DNA from: Luteibacter jiangsuensis
GTDB lineage: Bacteria; Pseudomonadota; Gammaproteobacteria; Xanthomonadales; Rhodanobacteraceae
NCBI RefSeq assembly: GCF_030812295.1
Contig: NZ_JAUSSK010000002.1
Coordinates: 496,001-560,000 of the forward strand
DNA: 64,000 nucleotides
Direction: 5' to 3'
In this document: one piece after another, positions 53,921 through 61,073 of the stretch
How the letters are laid out: each line of letters opens with the position of its first letter
Position numbering within the stretch: the first letter of the stretch is position 1
The notes under the pieces: generated by a model
Databases searched by the model: none
What the model was told of the DNA's origin: nothing
What the model saw: only the letters and a program-made list of their open reading frames with translations
Made by a program: the position numbers and the translations under genes

Positions 53921-54895
53921 TCAAGCCCGCACGTGCGCGTGGCGCTTGCGGTATTCGGCCGGGGTGACACCGACCCGGCGCATGAAGGCGCGGCGCAATC
54001 CGTTGACGTCGGCATAGCCGCAGCGCGAAGCCACCCGCTTCGGGCTTTCATGGCCGTTCTCCAGCAGGCGGCGCGCCGCTTCCACTCGCATCGCCTCGAC
54101 GAAGGCGGCCGGCGTCATGCCCACTTCGTGCTGGAAGATGCGCGCGAAATGCCGGGCGCTCATGCCGACGCGCGCCGCCATCGACGCCACGGAATGGTCT
54201 TCGGCGGGATGGGCCACCACGTAGCGTTGCAATTCCTGCAGGGCGCCGCGTCCCGCAGGCGCCGCGTCGCCATGGCGGCTGAACTGCATCTGCCCGCCCG
54301 GCCGCCGGTAGAACACGACCAGTTCGGCCGCTACCGCCATGGCGATGTCTCGCCCGAGGTCTTCCTCGACCAGGGCCACCGCGAGATCCATGCCGGCCGT
54401 TACACCGGCCGCCGTGCATACCGGGCCGTCGCGAACCACGAAGGCATCCGCTTCGACCTTCAGCGAGGGATGCCGCTCGGCCAGCAGGGACGCCACGCGC
54501 CAGTGCGTGGTCACGCGGCGCCCATCGAGCAAGCCGGTACGGGCGAACAGCAGCGCGCCGCTGCAGATCGAGCCATAACGGCGGGCCCTTTCGCTGTGGC
54601 GCCGCATCCATGCCACCGCCGTCAGGTCGACGGCGGCGCGCGGCAGGCCGGGTGAGCCCGCGACGAGCAAGGTGTCCAGATGCTCAATGTCGTCGAGCAC
54701 GCTGCGGTCGGGCAGGAAATGCAGCCCGGACGAGGCGGCCACGGCCAGGGGCGCCGTGCCGACCGTGATCACCCGGTATACCTCGCGGCCCGCCTGGCGG
54801 TTGGCTTCCGCGAAGACGTCCGCCGGGCCGGCGACGTCCAGCATCTGCACGCCGGCCGGAGCAAGGATGGCGATGGTCAGGGGTGGCGGCCGCAT
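53921..54895 (-). CDS. GlxA-type regulator: DJ-1/PfpI domain plus AraC HTH
   Basis: 324 residues. N-terminal class I glutamine-amidotransferase-like (DJ-1/PfpI) domain (about 5-170), with SICSGALLFARTGLLDGRRVTTHW containing the nucleophile-elbow Cys; C-terminal AraC HTH (about 220-320) with VASMAARVGMSARHFARIFQ and PKRVASRCGYADVNGLRRAF. Start ATG 54895, with TTG nine bases upstream a less likely alternative. Divergent from an HD-domain hydrolase that it probably activates. Confidence 0.92.
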   Translation of the reverse strand: MRPPPLTIAILAPAGVQMLDVAGPADVFAEANRQAGREVYRVITVGTAPLAVAASSGLHFLPDRSVLDDIEHLDTLLVAGSPGLPRAAVDLTAVAWMRRHSERARRYGSICSGALLFARTGLLDGRRVTTHWRVASLLAERHPSLKVEADAFVVRDGPVCTAAGVTAGMDLAVALVEEDLGRDIAMAVAAELVVFYRRPGGQMQFSRHGDAAPAGRGALQELQRYVVAHPAEDHSVASMAARVGMSARHFARIFQHEVGMTPAAFVEAMRVEAARRLLENGHESPKRVASRCGYADVNGLRRAFMRRVGVTPAEYRKRHAHVRA

Positions 54896-54912
54896 GGTGA
54901 GCAATATGGCTG

Positions 54913-54935
54913 GATTTGATATATCAGGTCAAATC
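54913..54935. promoter_or_regulatory. Dyad operator between the GlxA-type regulator and the HD gene
   Basis: GATTTGA-N9-TCAAATC, perfect 7-bp arms, with the shorter palindrome TGATATATCA (54917-54926) inside. AT-rich island between two GC-rich genes. Likely the regulator's binding site and the promoter for the HD gene. Confidence 0.55.
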
Positions 54936-54990
54936 AGGACAGAGCGGGCGCGCGATGCAATGGTCCTCCCATCCCACGAGGCTTCCCGCC

Positions 54991-55629
54991 ATGAGCACCA
55001 TCGCCGGCATCGCCATTCCCGACAGCGCCCTCGCTCGCGAGATCACCGAACTGGTCCGCGACACCGAGACCGACCTGCTCTACCACCACTCGCGCCGCGT
55101 GTTCCTGTTCGGCGCGTTGACCGGTAAGGCCAGGGCACTCACCTACGATCCGGAACTGCTCTACGCCGCCGCCATGTTCCACGACATGGGCCTCATGCCC
55201 GCCCATGCGAGCAAGACGGAACGCTTCGAGGTGGACGGCGCCAACGCCGCCCGGGCGTTCCTGACGGGCAAGGGCATCGCGCAGGACGATATCGACGTGG
55301 TCTGGGCGTCGATCGCCTTGCACACCACCCCGGGTATCCCTCGGCACATGAAACCCGAGATCGCGCTGCTGACGGCCGGGGTGGAAATGGATGTCCTCGG
55401 ATTGGGCTTCGAAACCGTCCGGAGCGCCGATCGCGAGAAGGTCGCCGAGGTCCATCCGCGGGGCCCTTCCTTCAAGACCGGCATCGTCGACGCCTTCTAC
55501 GAGGGCATCCGCGCCAAGCCGGAGACCACCTTCGGCAACGTCAAGGCCGACGTCATGGCGTACAAGGAGCCGGGATTCCAGCGCACGGATTTCGTCCAGT
55601 GCATCCTGCACAACCCTTGGTCAAGGTAA
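54991..55629 (+). CDS. HD-domain metal-dependent hydrolase
   Basis: 212 residues with an HD domain: His33 in YHHSRRVFLFG, His64-Asp65 in MFHDMG, and a later Asp (ASIALHTTP and AGVEMDVLG regions). Such GlxA-regulated HD proteins are frequently annotated cyanamide hydratase-like; a phosphohydrolase or hydratase role is likely but not shown. ATG at 54991 with CGAGG upstream; the open frame from 54916 begins within the operator, so is excluded. Monocistronic. Confidence 0.87.
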   Translation: MSTIAGIAIPDSALAREITELVRDTETDLLYHHSRRVFLFGALTGKARALTYDPELLYAAAMFHDMGLMPAHASKTERFEVDGANAARAFLTGKGIAQDDIDVVWASIALHTTPGIPRHMKPEIALLTAGVEMDVLGLGFETVRSADREKVAEVHPRGPSFKTGIVDAFYEGIRAKPETTFGNVKADVMAYKEPGFQRTDFVQCILHNPWSR

Positions 55630-55642
55630 GCGCTGATTGCTC

Positions 55643-55657
55643 TGATAATCATTCGCA
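55643..55657 (+). promoter_or_regulatory. Fur-box-like site upstream of the TonB receptor
   Basis: TGATAAT-C-ATTCGCA fits the Fur 7-1-7 motif (TGATAAT-N-ATTATCA) at 12 of 14 arm positions, 40 bases before the receptor start. Iron repression of the receptor and the PepSY gene is therefore likely. Confidence 0.75.
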
Positions 55658-55697
55658 CTTACGATGGCGGCCTTTCGCCCATTAGCAAGGCCGCCTC

Positions 55698-57914
55698 ATG
55701 CGTTTCGGTCCCACCACCCTCGCCCTGGCGCTCGCGAGCGCCTTCGCCGCGCACTCCGCGGCAGGCCAGGAAACACCGCCGCCTCCGCCGTCCACCGACC
55801 TGGAAGGCGTCAAGGTGGTCGGCAACTGGTTGGGAGAGGCGGCCAGCAATACGGTGGCGAACCATCCGGGTGCCCGCACGGTGGTGCGCCGCGAGGAACT
55901 GCGCGAAGCCGGCGCGGTGAACCTGCGTGACGCCCTGCGTCGCATTCCCGGCGTGCAGGTGCAGGAAAGCAACGGCACGGGAGGCAGCGACGTGTCGCTC
56001 AACGTGGGCGTGCGTGGCCTCACCTCGCGCCTTTCGCCGCGTTCCACCATCCTGCTCGACGGGGTACCCATCGCCGTGGCGCCCTACGGCCAGCCCCAGG
56101 CGTCCATGGCGCCGGTCGGCCTCGGCAACCTGCAGGCGGTCGACGTGGTCCGCGGTGGCGGGTCTGTGCGTTATGGGCCGCAGAACGTGGGCGGCATCAT
56201 CAACTTCGTGACGCGGGACATCCCGCAAGCCTTCGGCGGCAGCGCAGGCGTGCAGATGCAGGGCGGCGAGCACGGCGGCATCCGCACCAATACCAACGCC
56301 TTCGTGGGCGGCACGATGGACAACGGGCTCGGCCTCGCCCTGCTCTACAACGGCCTGCATGGCCCGGGCTTCCGCGAGCACGAGGACAACGAGAGCATCG
56401 ACGACGTGATGCTCAAGGCGAAATACGCCTTCTCCCCCGAGGACACGCTCACCGGCAGCATCCATCACTACGACGGCCAGGCCGGCATGCCCGGTGGACT
56501 GAACCAGGCCGACTACGATGCGGACCCCTTCCAGTCCCGCCGCCCGTTCGACGATTTCCACGGCCGCCGCACGGACTATGTATTGAAGTACAGCCACGTC
56601 GACGACCGCCGCAGCTTCGAAGTGCAGTCGTACTACTCGGACAGCTTCCGTGGCAGCCACATCGAGACGATCACCCAGAACGCGAACGGCAGCTATACGC
56701 ACCAGCTCAACGCCTATCCACGCAACTACCACGTATTCGCCATCGAGCCGCGCTACTCGCAGTTGTTCGACTGGGGCCAGGTCACCCACGAGATCGGCAT
56801 CGGCTACCGCTATACCAGCGAGGCGATGCACGAGCGCACCCTGCGTAACAACCGCTACGTTTCCAACCTGTCCTATACCCCGTACGACAGCTTCCCTTAT
56901 GGCGGCCCCTACGTGCTCTCGGGCAACAACACCGGCAGCAACGAGGCGCATGCGCTGTATGTCGACGACACCATCAACGCGGGGAACTGGACGATCACGC
57001 CGGGTATCCGCTACGAGCGCATCGACAGCGAGTGGCAAGCGCATCCGGGCGCGACGGTGGTGGTAAGGGGGCCGACGGAGCGAACGAAGGACTATTCCAA
57101 GCCGCTGCCATCGCTCAATGTCATTTACCACCTGAGTGATGCGTTGAAGCTCTACGCGAACGCGGAAACCTCGTTCGGCTCGCTGCAATACTTCCAGATC
57201 GGGCAGAAGGATTCGAACAATCAGTTCGCGGCCGGGCTGAAACCCGAGACGGCGCGCACTTACGAAATCGGCACGCGCTACGACACGAAGGCGTGGGGCG
57301 GCGAGATCTCCTTGTTCCGGATCAACTTCGACCATGAGCTGCAACTGGTCGGCAAGCTGCCCAACGTGCCGGACTCGTACGAAGGCTGGACCAGCCTCGG
57401 CGCCACGACGCACAAGGGCGTCGAGTCCGCGGCGCATGTCGACCTGGGCGCCTTCAGCGACGCGCTGGATGGCCTCACGCTATGGGGTACGGCCACGTAC
57501 ACCCACGCGTTCTACAAGCACGGCTCGTTCGAAGGCCGCGACCTGCCGTTCTACTCGCGGCGCACGGCCAATCTCGGCTTGCGCTACGGCATCGCGCAAT
57601 GGACCTTCAACCTCGACGCGTTCGCGCAGTCGAAACAGCATTCGCCGGGTTCGCCGAGCTTCGATCCCGCGAACCCCACGGAATACATCACCGAGCCCTC
57701 GCCCGAAGGCGACCTCGGCGACATCCCCGGCTGGACGACCTGGAACGCCCGCGCCGAGTACGCCTTCGGCCCGTCGGCGTCGAACCTCCGCCTGGGCGTG
57801 GGTGTGAAGAACCTCACGGACAAGCGCTACTTCACGCGCTCGACCGATAACAACGACGGTATCTACGTCGGCCTGCCGCGCACCTATTTCGTGCAGGCGT
57901 CGGTGGATTTCTGA
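55698..57914 (+). CDS. TonB-dependent siderophore receptor (FecA/FpvA-like)
   Basis: 738-residue outer-membrane receptor with signal peptide ending at HSAAG-Q, TonB box near LEGVKVVGNWL, plug with LRDALRRIPGVQVQES and VRGGGSVRYGPQNVGGIINFVT, and a barrel ending LPRTYFVQASVDF. The plug resembles FecA-type ferric citrate receptors but no signalling (secretin/STN) extension is present. It has a Fur-box-like site upstream and is followed one base later by a PepSY gene, so this is an iron-uptake operon. Confidence 0.93.
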   Translation: MRFGPTTLALALASAFAAHSAAGQETPPPPPSTDLEGVKVVGNWLGEAASNTVANHPGARTVVRREELREAGAVNLRDALRRIPGVQVQESNGTGGSDVSLNVGVRGLTSRLSPRSTILLDGVPIAVAPYGQPQASMAPVGLGNLQAVDVVRGGGSVRYGPQNVGGIINFVTRDIPQAFGGSAGVQMQGGEHGGIRTNTNAFVGGTMDNGLGLALLYNGLHGPGFREHEDNESIDDVMLKAKYAFSPEDTLTGSIHHYDGQAGMPGGLNQADYDADPFQSRRPFDDFHGRRTDYVLKYSHVDDRRSFEVQSYYSDSFRGSHIETITQNANGSYTHQLNAYPRNYHVFAIEPRYSQLFDWGQVTHEIGIGYRYTSEAMHERTLRNNRYVSNLSYTPYDSFPYGGPYVLSGNNTGSNEAHALYVDDTINAGNWTITPGIRYERIDSEWQAHPGATVVVRGPTERTKDYSKPLPSLNVIYHLSDALKLYANAETSFGSLQYFQIGQKDSNNQFAAGLKPETARTYEIGTRYDTKAWGGEISLFRINFDHELQLVGKLPNVPDSYEGWTSLGATTHKGVESAAHVDLGAFSDALDGLTLWGTATYTHAFYKHGSFEGRDLPFYSRRTANLGLRYGIAQWTFNLDAFAQSKQHSPGSPSFDPANPTEYITEPSPEGDLGDIPGWTTWNARAEYAFGPSASNLRLGVGVKNLTDKRYFTRSTDNNDGIYVGLPRTYFVQASVDF

Positions 57915-57915
57915 C

Positions 57916-59001
57916 ATGACGCCTTCGCCACGCCGCTTCCGCTCCGCGTTGAAGACCTTGCACTTGTGGCTGGGGCTCAGCCTGGGCCTGCTGCTGGCGC
58001 TGGTGACGCTCTCGGGCAGCGTGCTGTTGTTCGAGCAGCCGCTTTTCGCCGCGGGACATCCGGAGTTGGCGTCGCGTTCCTTGCCGGATCTCGCGACACA
58101 AGGCAGGTCGTTGCAGGCGATCCTCTCGTCGCCCGAGGGGAAGGGGTTGCGCGGGCTATCGCTACCCGATGCGGAACTTCCGGTGTGGGAAGCACAGGAA
58201 CGCGGCGGCAACCGCAGCTATTTCGACGCGAGCACGGGCGAGCTGCTGTTGCGCCGGAGCAAGTCCGGAGACGGACTGCTTCTCCTGCTCGACTGGCATA
58301 CGCACCTGTTGACCGGCGAAGTGGGCGAGACCGTGCTCGGCGTCGTCGCCTGTACGGGATTGTTCATGCTGTTTTCCGGTGCGTGGCTTTACTGGCCTGG
58401 GCGCCGGCGTGCGCTGAAGCACCTGAAGCCCCATGCGAATCCGCCGGTGTTGCGCTGGGCGAGTTTTCACCGTTTGGTCGGCGTCGCCGCGTTGCCCTTG
58501 CTGATCGTGATGATCGGCACGGGGACGACCATGGCCTATCGCGGTGCCGTGCGTAGTGGCCTTGCCGCCGCGTTTGGCGAGCCGGCGCCTGCGAAGCCAC
58601 CAAGGATCGCGCCCACGGCGGCAACGATAGACTGGCCGGCCGTGCTCCGCGCCGCCCAGGCCGCGGCTCCCGAGGCGCAACTCACCCGCCTGACCCTGCC
58701 ATCGAAGGACAACGGCAGCGTGGTGCTGCGCATTCGCCGCCCGGGCGAGTGGAACCTCGCCGGACGCAGTTCTCTGTGGATGGACCCCGGCACGGCGGCG
58801 GTGGTCGGTGGCGTGGATGCGACAAAACTCGGGCCGGGCGGCCGCCTCGCCGACGCGCTGTTCCCGATTCACTCGGCCGCCGTGGGCGGCATGACCTGGC
58901 GCGTGATGGCCTGCTTCACCGGCCTGCTTCCGATGTTCCTGCTGGTGACCGGATTCCTCTTCTGGCGTGCGCGCACGCGCCGGAGACCCCGCCTCCCCTG
59001 A
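57916..59001 (+). CDS. PepSY-domain membrane protein (iron-uptake associated reductase-like)
   Basis: 361 residues with four transmembrane segments (about 12-40, 130-155, 185-205 and 335-355) and two periplasmic PepSY regions. The helix-proximal histidines in LHLWLGL, LDWHTHLLTGEVG and FHRLVGV can bind haem. PepSY proteins beside TonB receptors (PiuB/FoxB group) reduce siderophore-bound Fe(III) in the periplasm. It begins one base after the receptor stop, so the operon is certain. Confidence 0.9.
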   Translation: MTPSPRRFRSALKTLHLWLGLSLGLLLALVTLSGSVLLFEQPLFAAGHPELASRSLPDLATQGRSLQAILSSPEGKGLRGLSLPDAELPVWEAQERGGNRSYFDASTGELLLRRSKSGDGLLLLLDWHTHLLTGEVGETVLGVVACTGLFMLFSGAWLYWPGRRRALKHLKPHANPPVLRWASFHRLVGVAALPLLIVMIGTGTTMAYRGAVRSGLAAAFGEPAPAKPPRIAPTAATIDWPAVLRAAQAAAPEAQLTRLTLPSKDNGSVVLRIRRPGEWNLAGRSSLWMDPGTAAVVGGVDATKLGPGGRLADALFPIHSAAVGGMTWRVMACFTGLLPMFLLVTGFLFWRARTRRRPRLP

Positions 59002-59085
59002 GGTCCTCCACCCGAGAAAGCGGTTCGGCCGCGCGGAGCCACCTGAAAGCTGTCTCTATCCTCCGCAGGGTCGCCTCAACCCTCC

Positions 59086-59108
59086 GTGGGAGCCGCTTCA
59101 GCGGCGAA
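59086..59108 (+). repeat. Single REP element
   Basis: GTGGGAGCCGCTTCAGCGGC-GAA, as at 16481. Lies in the 202-base gap between the PepSY gene and the beta-lactamase gene; that gap holds nothing else clear. Confidence 0.87.
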
Positions 59109-59203
59109 GGCGACGCCACGCGCCCGCAGTTCGCCCCGATATCGACTCGCTGTCGCCCGGTAGTCCCCTTTATCCTCCGTCCCATCTTTCAAGGGGACTC
59201 CAC

Positions 59204-60007
59204 ATGCGCCGCACCCTGCTCGCCATCGCCACCCTCGCCGCCTGCACCGCCTTGCCCGCCGTCGCGGCGAACAACGGGGACTGGACCACACCCGTGGCGC
59301 CGCACAAGATCTACGGCAACACGTATTACGTCGGCACCAAGGGCCTGTCGGCCATCCTTGTCACATCGCCCCAGGGTCACGTGCTGATCGACGTGCCGAT
59401 GTCCGACAACGTCGCGCTCATCGAGGCGAACATTCGCAAGCTCGGTTTTCGCGTGGAGGACGTCAAGCTCGTCCTCAACTCACACGCGCACTTCGACCAT
59501 GCCGGCGGTATCGCGCAGTTCGCGAAGGACAGCGGGGCGACCGTGCGCGCCACGCCTGCCGGTGCGAAGGAGATGCAGCTCGGCGGTGACGACGCCACCG
59601 ATCCACAGCACGGCGAAGCGCCGCTGTACGCGAAGGTGGACGCTATCGGTGATATCAACGATGGCACCGTGGTACGCGTGGGCACGCTCGCGTTGACCGC
59701 ACACATCACACCTGGGCACACGCCCGGCGGTACGGCGTGGACATGGACATCGTGCGAGGGCAAGGCCTGCAAGACGATCGCCTATGTCGACAGCCTGTTC
59801 GCCTTCTCCGCCGATGGCTATCGCTATAGCGACCATCCCGCGTACGTGGCGGAGTATCGCAAGACCTTCGATCGCGTCGCGGCGTTGCCTTGCGACATGC
59901 TGATCACGCCGCATCCTTCGCAAGGCGAGGGGAAGACGTGCGCGGCGTACGCGAAGGCCGGCCGCCAACGGCTGGACGAGAAGCTCGCCGAGGAAGCCAA
60001 GCCGTAA
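59204..60007 (+). CDS. Subclass B3 metallo-beta-lactamase
   Basis: Periplasmic zinc hydrolase of 267 residues with signal peptide (LAACTALPAVAA). Zinc ligands of B3 are complete: His94, His96, Asp98 and His99 in HAHFDHAGG, His172 in PGHTPGG, and His237 in TPHPSQ. The VDSLFAFSADGYRYSDHP stretch corresponds to the B3 SPGY loop. It probably hydrolyses penicillins, cephalosporins and carbapenems. No ampR-type regulator is adjacent; AAGGGG precedes the ATG. A soil-type, chromosomally intrinsic resistance gene. Confidence 0.92.
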   Translation: MRRTLLAIATLAACTALPAVAANNGDWTTPVAPHKIYGNTYYVGTKGLSAILVTSPQGHVLIDVPMSDNVALIEANIRKLGFRVEDVKLVLNSHAHFDHAGGIAQFAKDSGATVRATPAGAKEMQLGGDDATDPQHGEAPLYAKVDAIGDINDGTVVRVGTLALTAHITPGHTPGGTAWTWTSCEGKACKTIAYVDSLFAFSADGYRYSDHPAYVAEYRKTFDRVAALPCDMLITPHPSQGEGKTCAAYAKAGRQRLDEKLAEEAKP

Positions 60008-60048
60008 GCCTGCGTCGCCGCGGGAGCACCTTCTGCAAGGCTTTCAAG

Positions 60049-60115
60049 GTGAGAGCCGACCCTGTGCCGGCAAGGTTGGTTCTCACCGGGTATCCGGCCA
60101 GTCGGCTCTCACCGG
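60049..60115. repeat. Variant REP set with GTGAGAGCC head
   Basis: GTGAGAGCCGACCCTG at 60049 and inverted copies near 60074-60087 (GTTGGTTCTCACC) and 60099-60115. The head is intermediate between GTGGGAGCC and the GTGAAAGCC of the tandem array at 47.6 kb. Confidence 0.75.
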
Positions 60116-60129
60116 CTTGGCCGGCGCAT

Positions 60130-61026
60130 TTACAGGGGCTTTGCCAGCATGGTTGCGATGCGGGCGTCCTTCTCGGCCCAGAGCTGGTTCACCCAGGCCT
60201 GGAAGCGTTCGCGGAACGCGTCGTCGTTTTCGTAGTCGCCACGCAGCGAGGGAAGGATCGGCAGGCGGCGAACATGGATGCGGATCTCGCGGATCCGGCC
60301 TGCGATCATGTCCATCATCGTGCTCGGGCCTCCCGGATACACGATGGTGACGTCGAGCACCTGGCGGATCGCATCGCCCATGGCGTCGATCACGAAGGCC
60401 ACGCCGCCGGCCTTCGGGCGCAGGAGATGGGTGTAAGGCGATTTCTGCGCATCGTGCTTGGCCTGGGTGAACCGGGTGCCTTCGGTGAAGTTCATGATCG
60501 ATACCGGCAGGTGCCGGAACTTCTCGCAGGCACGGCGCGTGGCTTCGCGGTCCTTGCCGCGCAGTTCCGGCCGCGCTTCGAGTTGCTGCCGCGAATGGCG
60601 CTTCATGAACGGGAAATCGAGGGCCCACCACGCCGGTCCGAGCAAGGGCACCCAGATGAGTTCGCTCTTCAGGAAAAAGCGCATGAACGGAATCCGGCGG
60701 TTGAAGATTTTCTGCAATGCCGGAATGTCGACCCAGCTCTGGTGGTTGCACACCACCAGATAATTCTCACGCCGGCCGAGGTCCTCGATCCCCTCCACCT
60801 GCCAACGCGTGCGCGTGAATGCGCCGAATAGCCAGCCATTGAACCCCAGCCAGCTTTCCGCGATCCATACCAGCACGGCACCGATGGAGCGGCGCAGCGA
60901 AGCCAGCGGAACGACCAGGCGCAGCCCCGTCACGACGAACAGCGGCAGCACGTGGCATACCGTGCTGACGAACAGCAAGAGGCAGGCAAGAGGGACGCGC
61001 AGGAAGACGGGGAGTTTGGCGAACAT
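60130..61026 (-). CDS. PlsC-type acyltransferase (YihG-like)
   Basis: 298 residues, N-terminal hydrophobic helices (about 8-35) then the acyltransferase domain. HX4D motif is His95 and Asp100 in NHQSWVD; FTEGTRF (about 180-186) is the glycerol-phosphate binding block; FPFMKRHS follows block II. Uses acyl-ACP or acyl-CoA to make phosphatidic acid or to acylate other lysolipids; the YihG subgroup prefers polyunsaturated or longer chains. Monocistronic, next to ligD on the same strand. Confidence 0.9.
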   Translation of the reverse strand: MFAKLPVFLRVPLACLLLFVSTVCHVLPLFVVTGLRLVVPLASLRRSIGAVLVWIAESWLGFNGWLFGAFTRTRWQVEGIEDLGRRENYLVVCNHQSWVDIPALQKIFNRRIPFMRFFLKSELIWVPLLGPAWWALDFPFMKRHSRQQLEARPELRGKDREATRRACEKFRHLPVSIMNFTEGTRFTQAKHDAQKSPYTHLLRPKAGGVAFVIDAMGDAIRQVLDVTIVYPGGPSTMMDMIAGRIREIRIHVRRLPILPSLRGDYENDDAFRERFQAWVNQLWAEKDARIATMLAKPL

Positions 61027-61073
61027 GGACGGGCAGATGGGGAAGGAATGCCGAGTCTACAGCGCGCGGCGGG

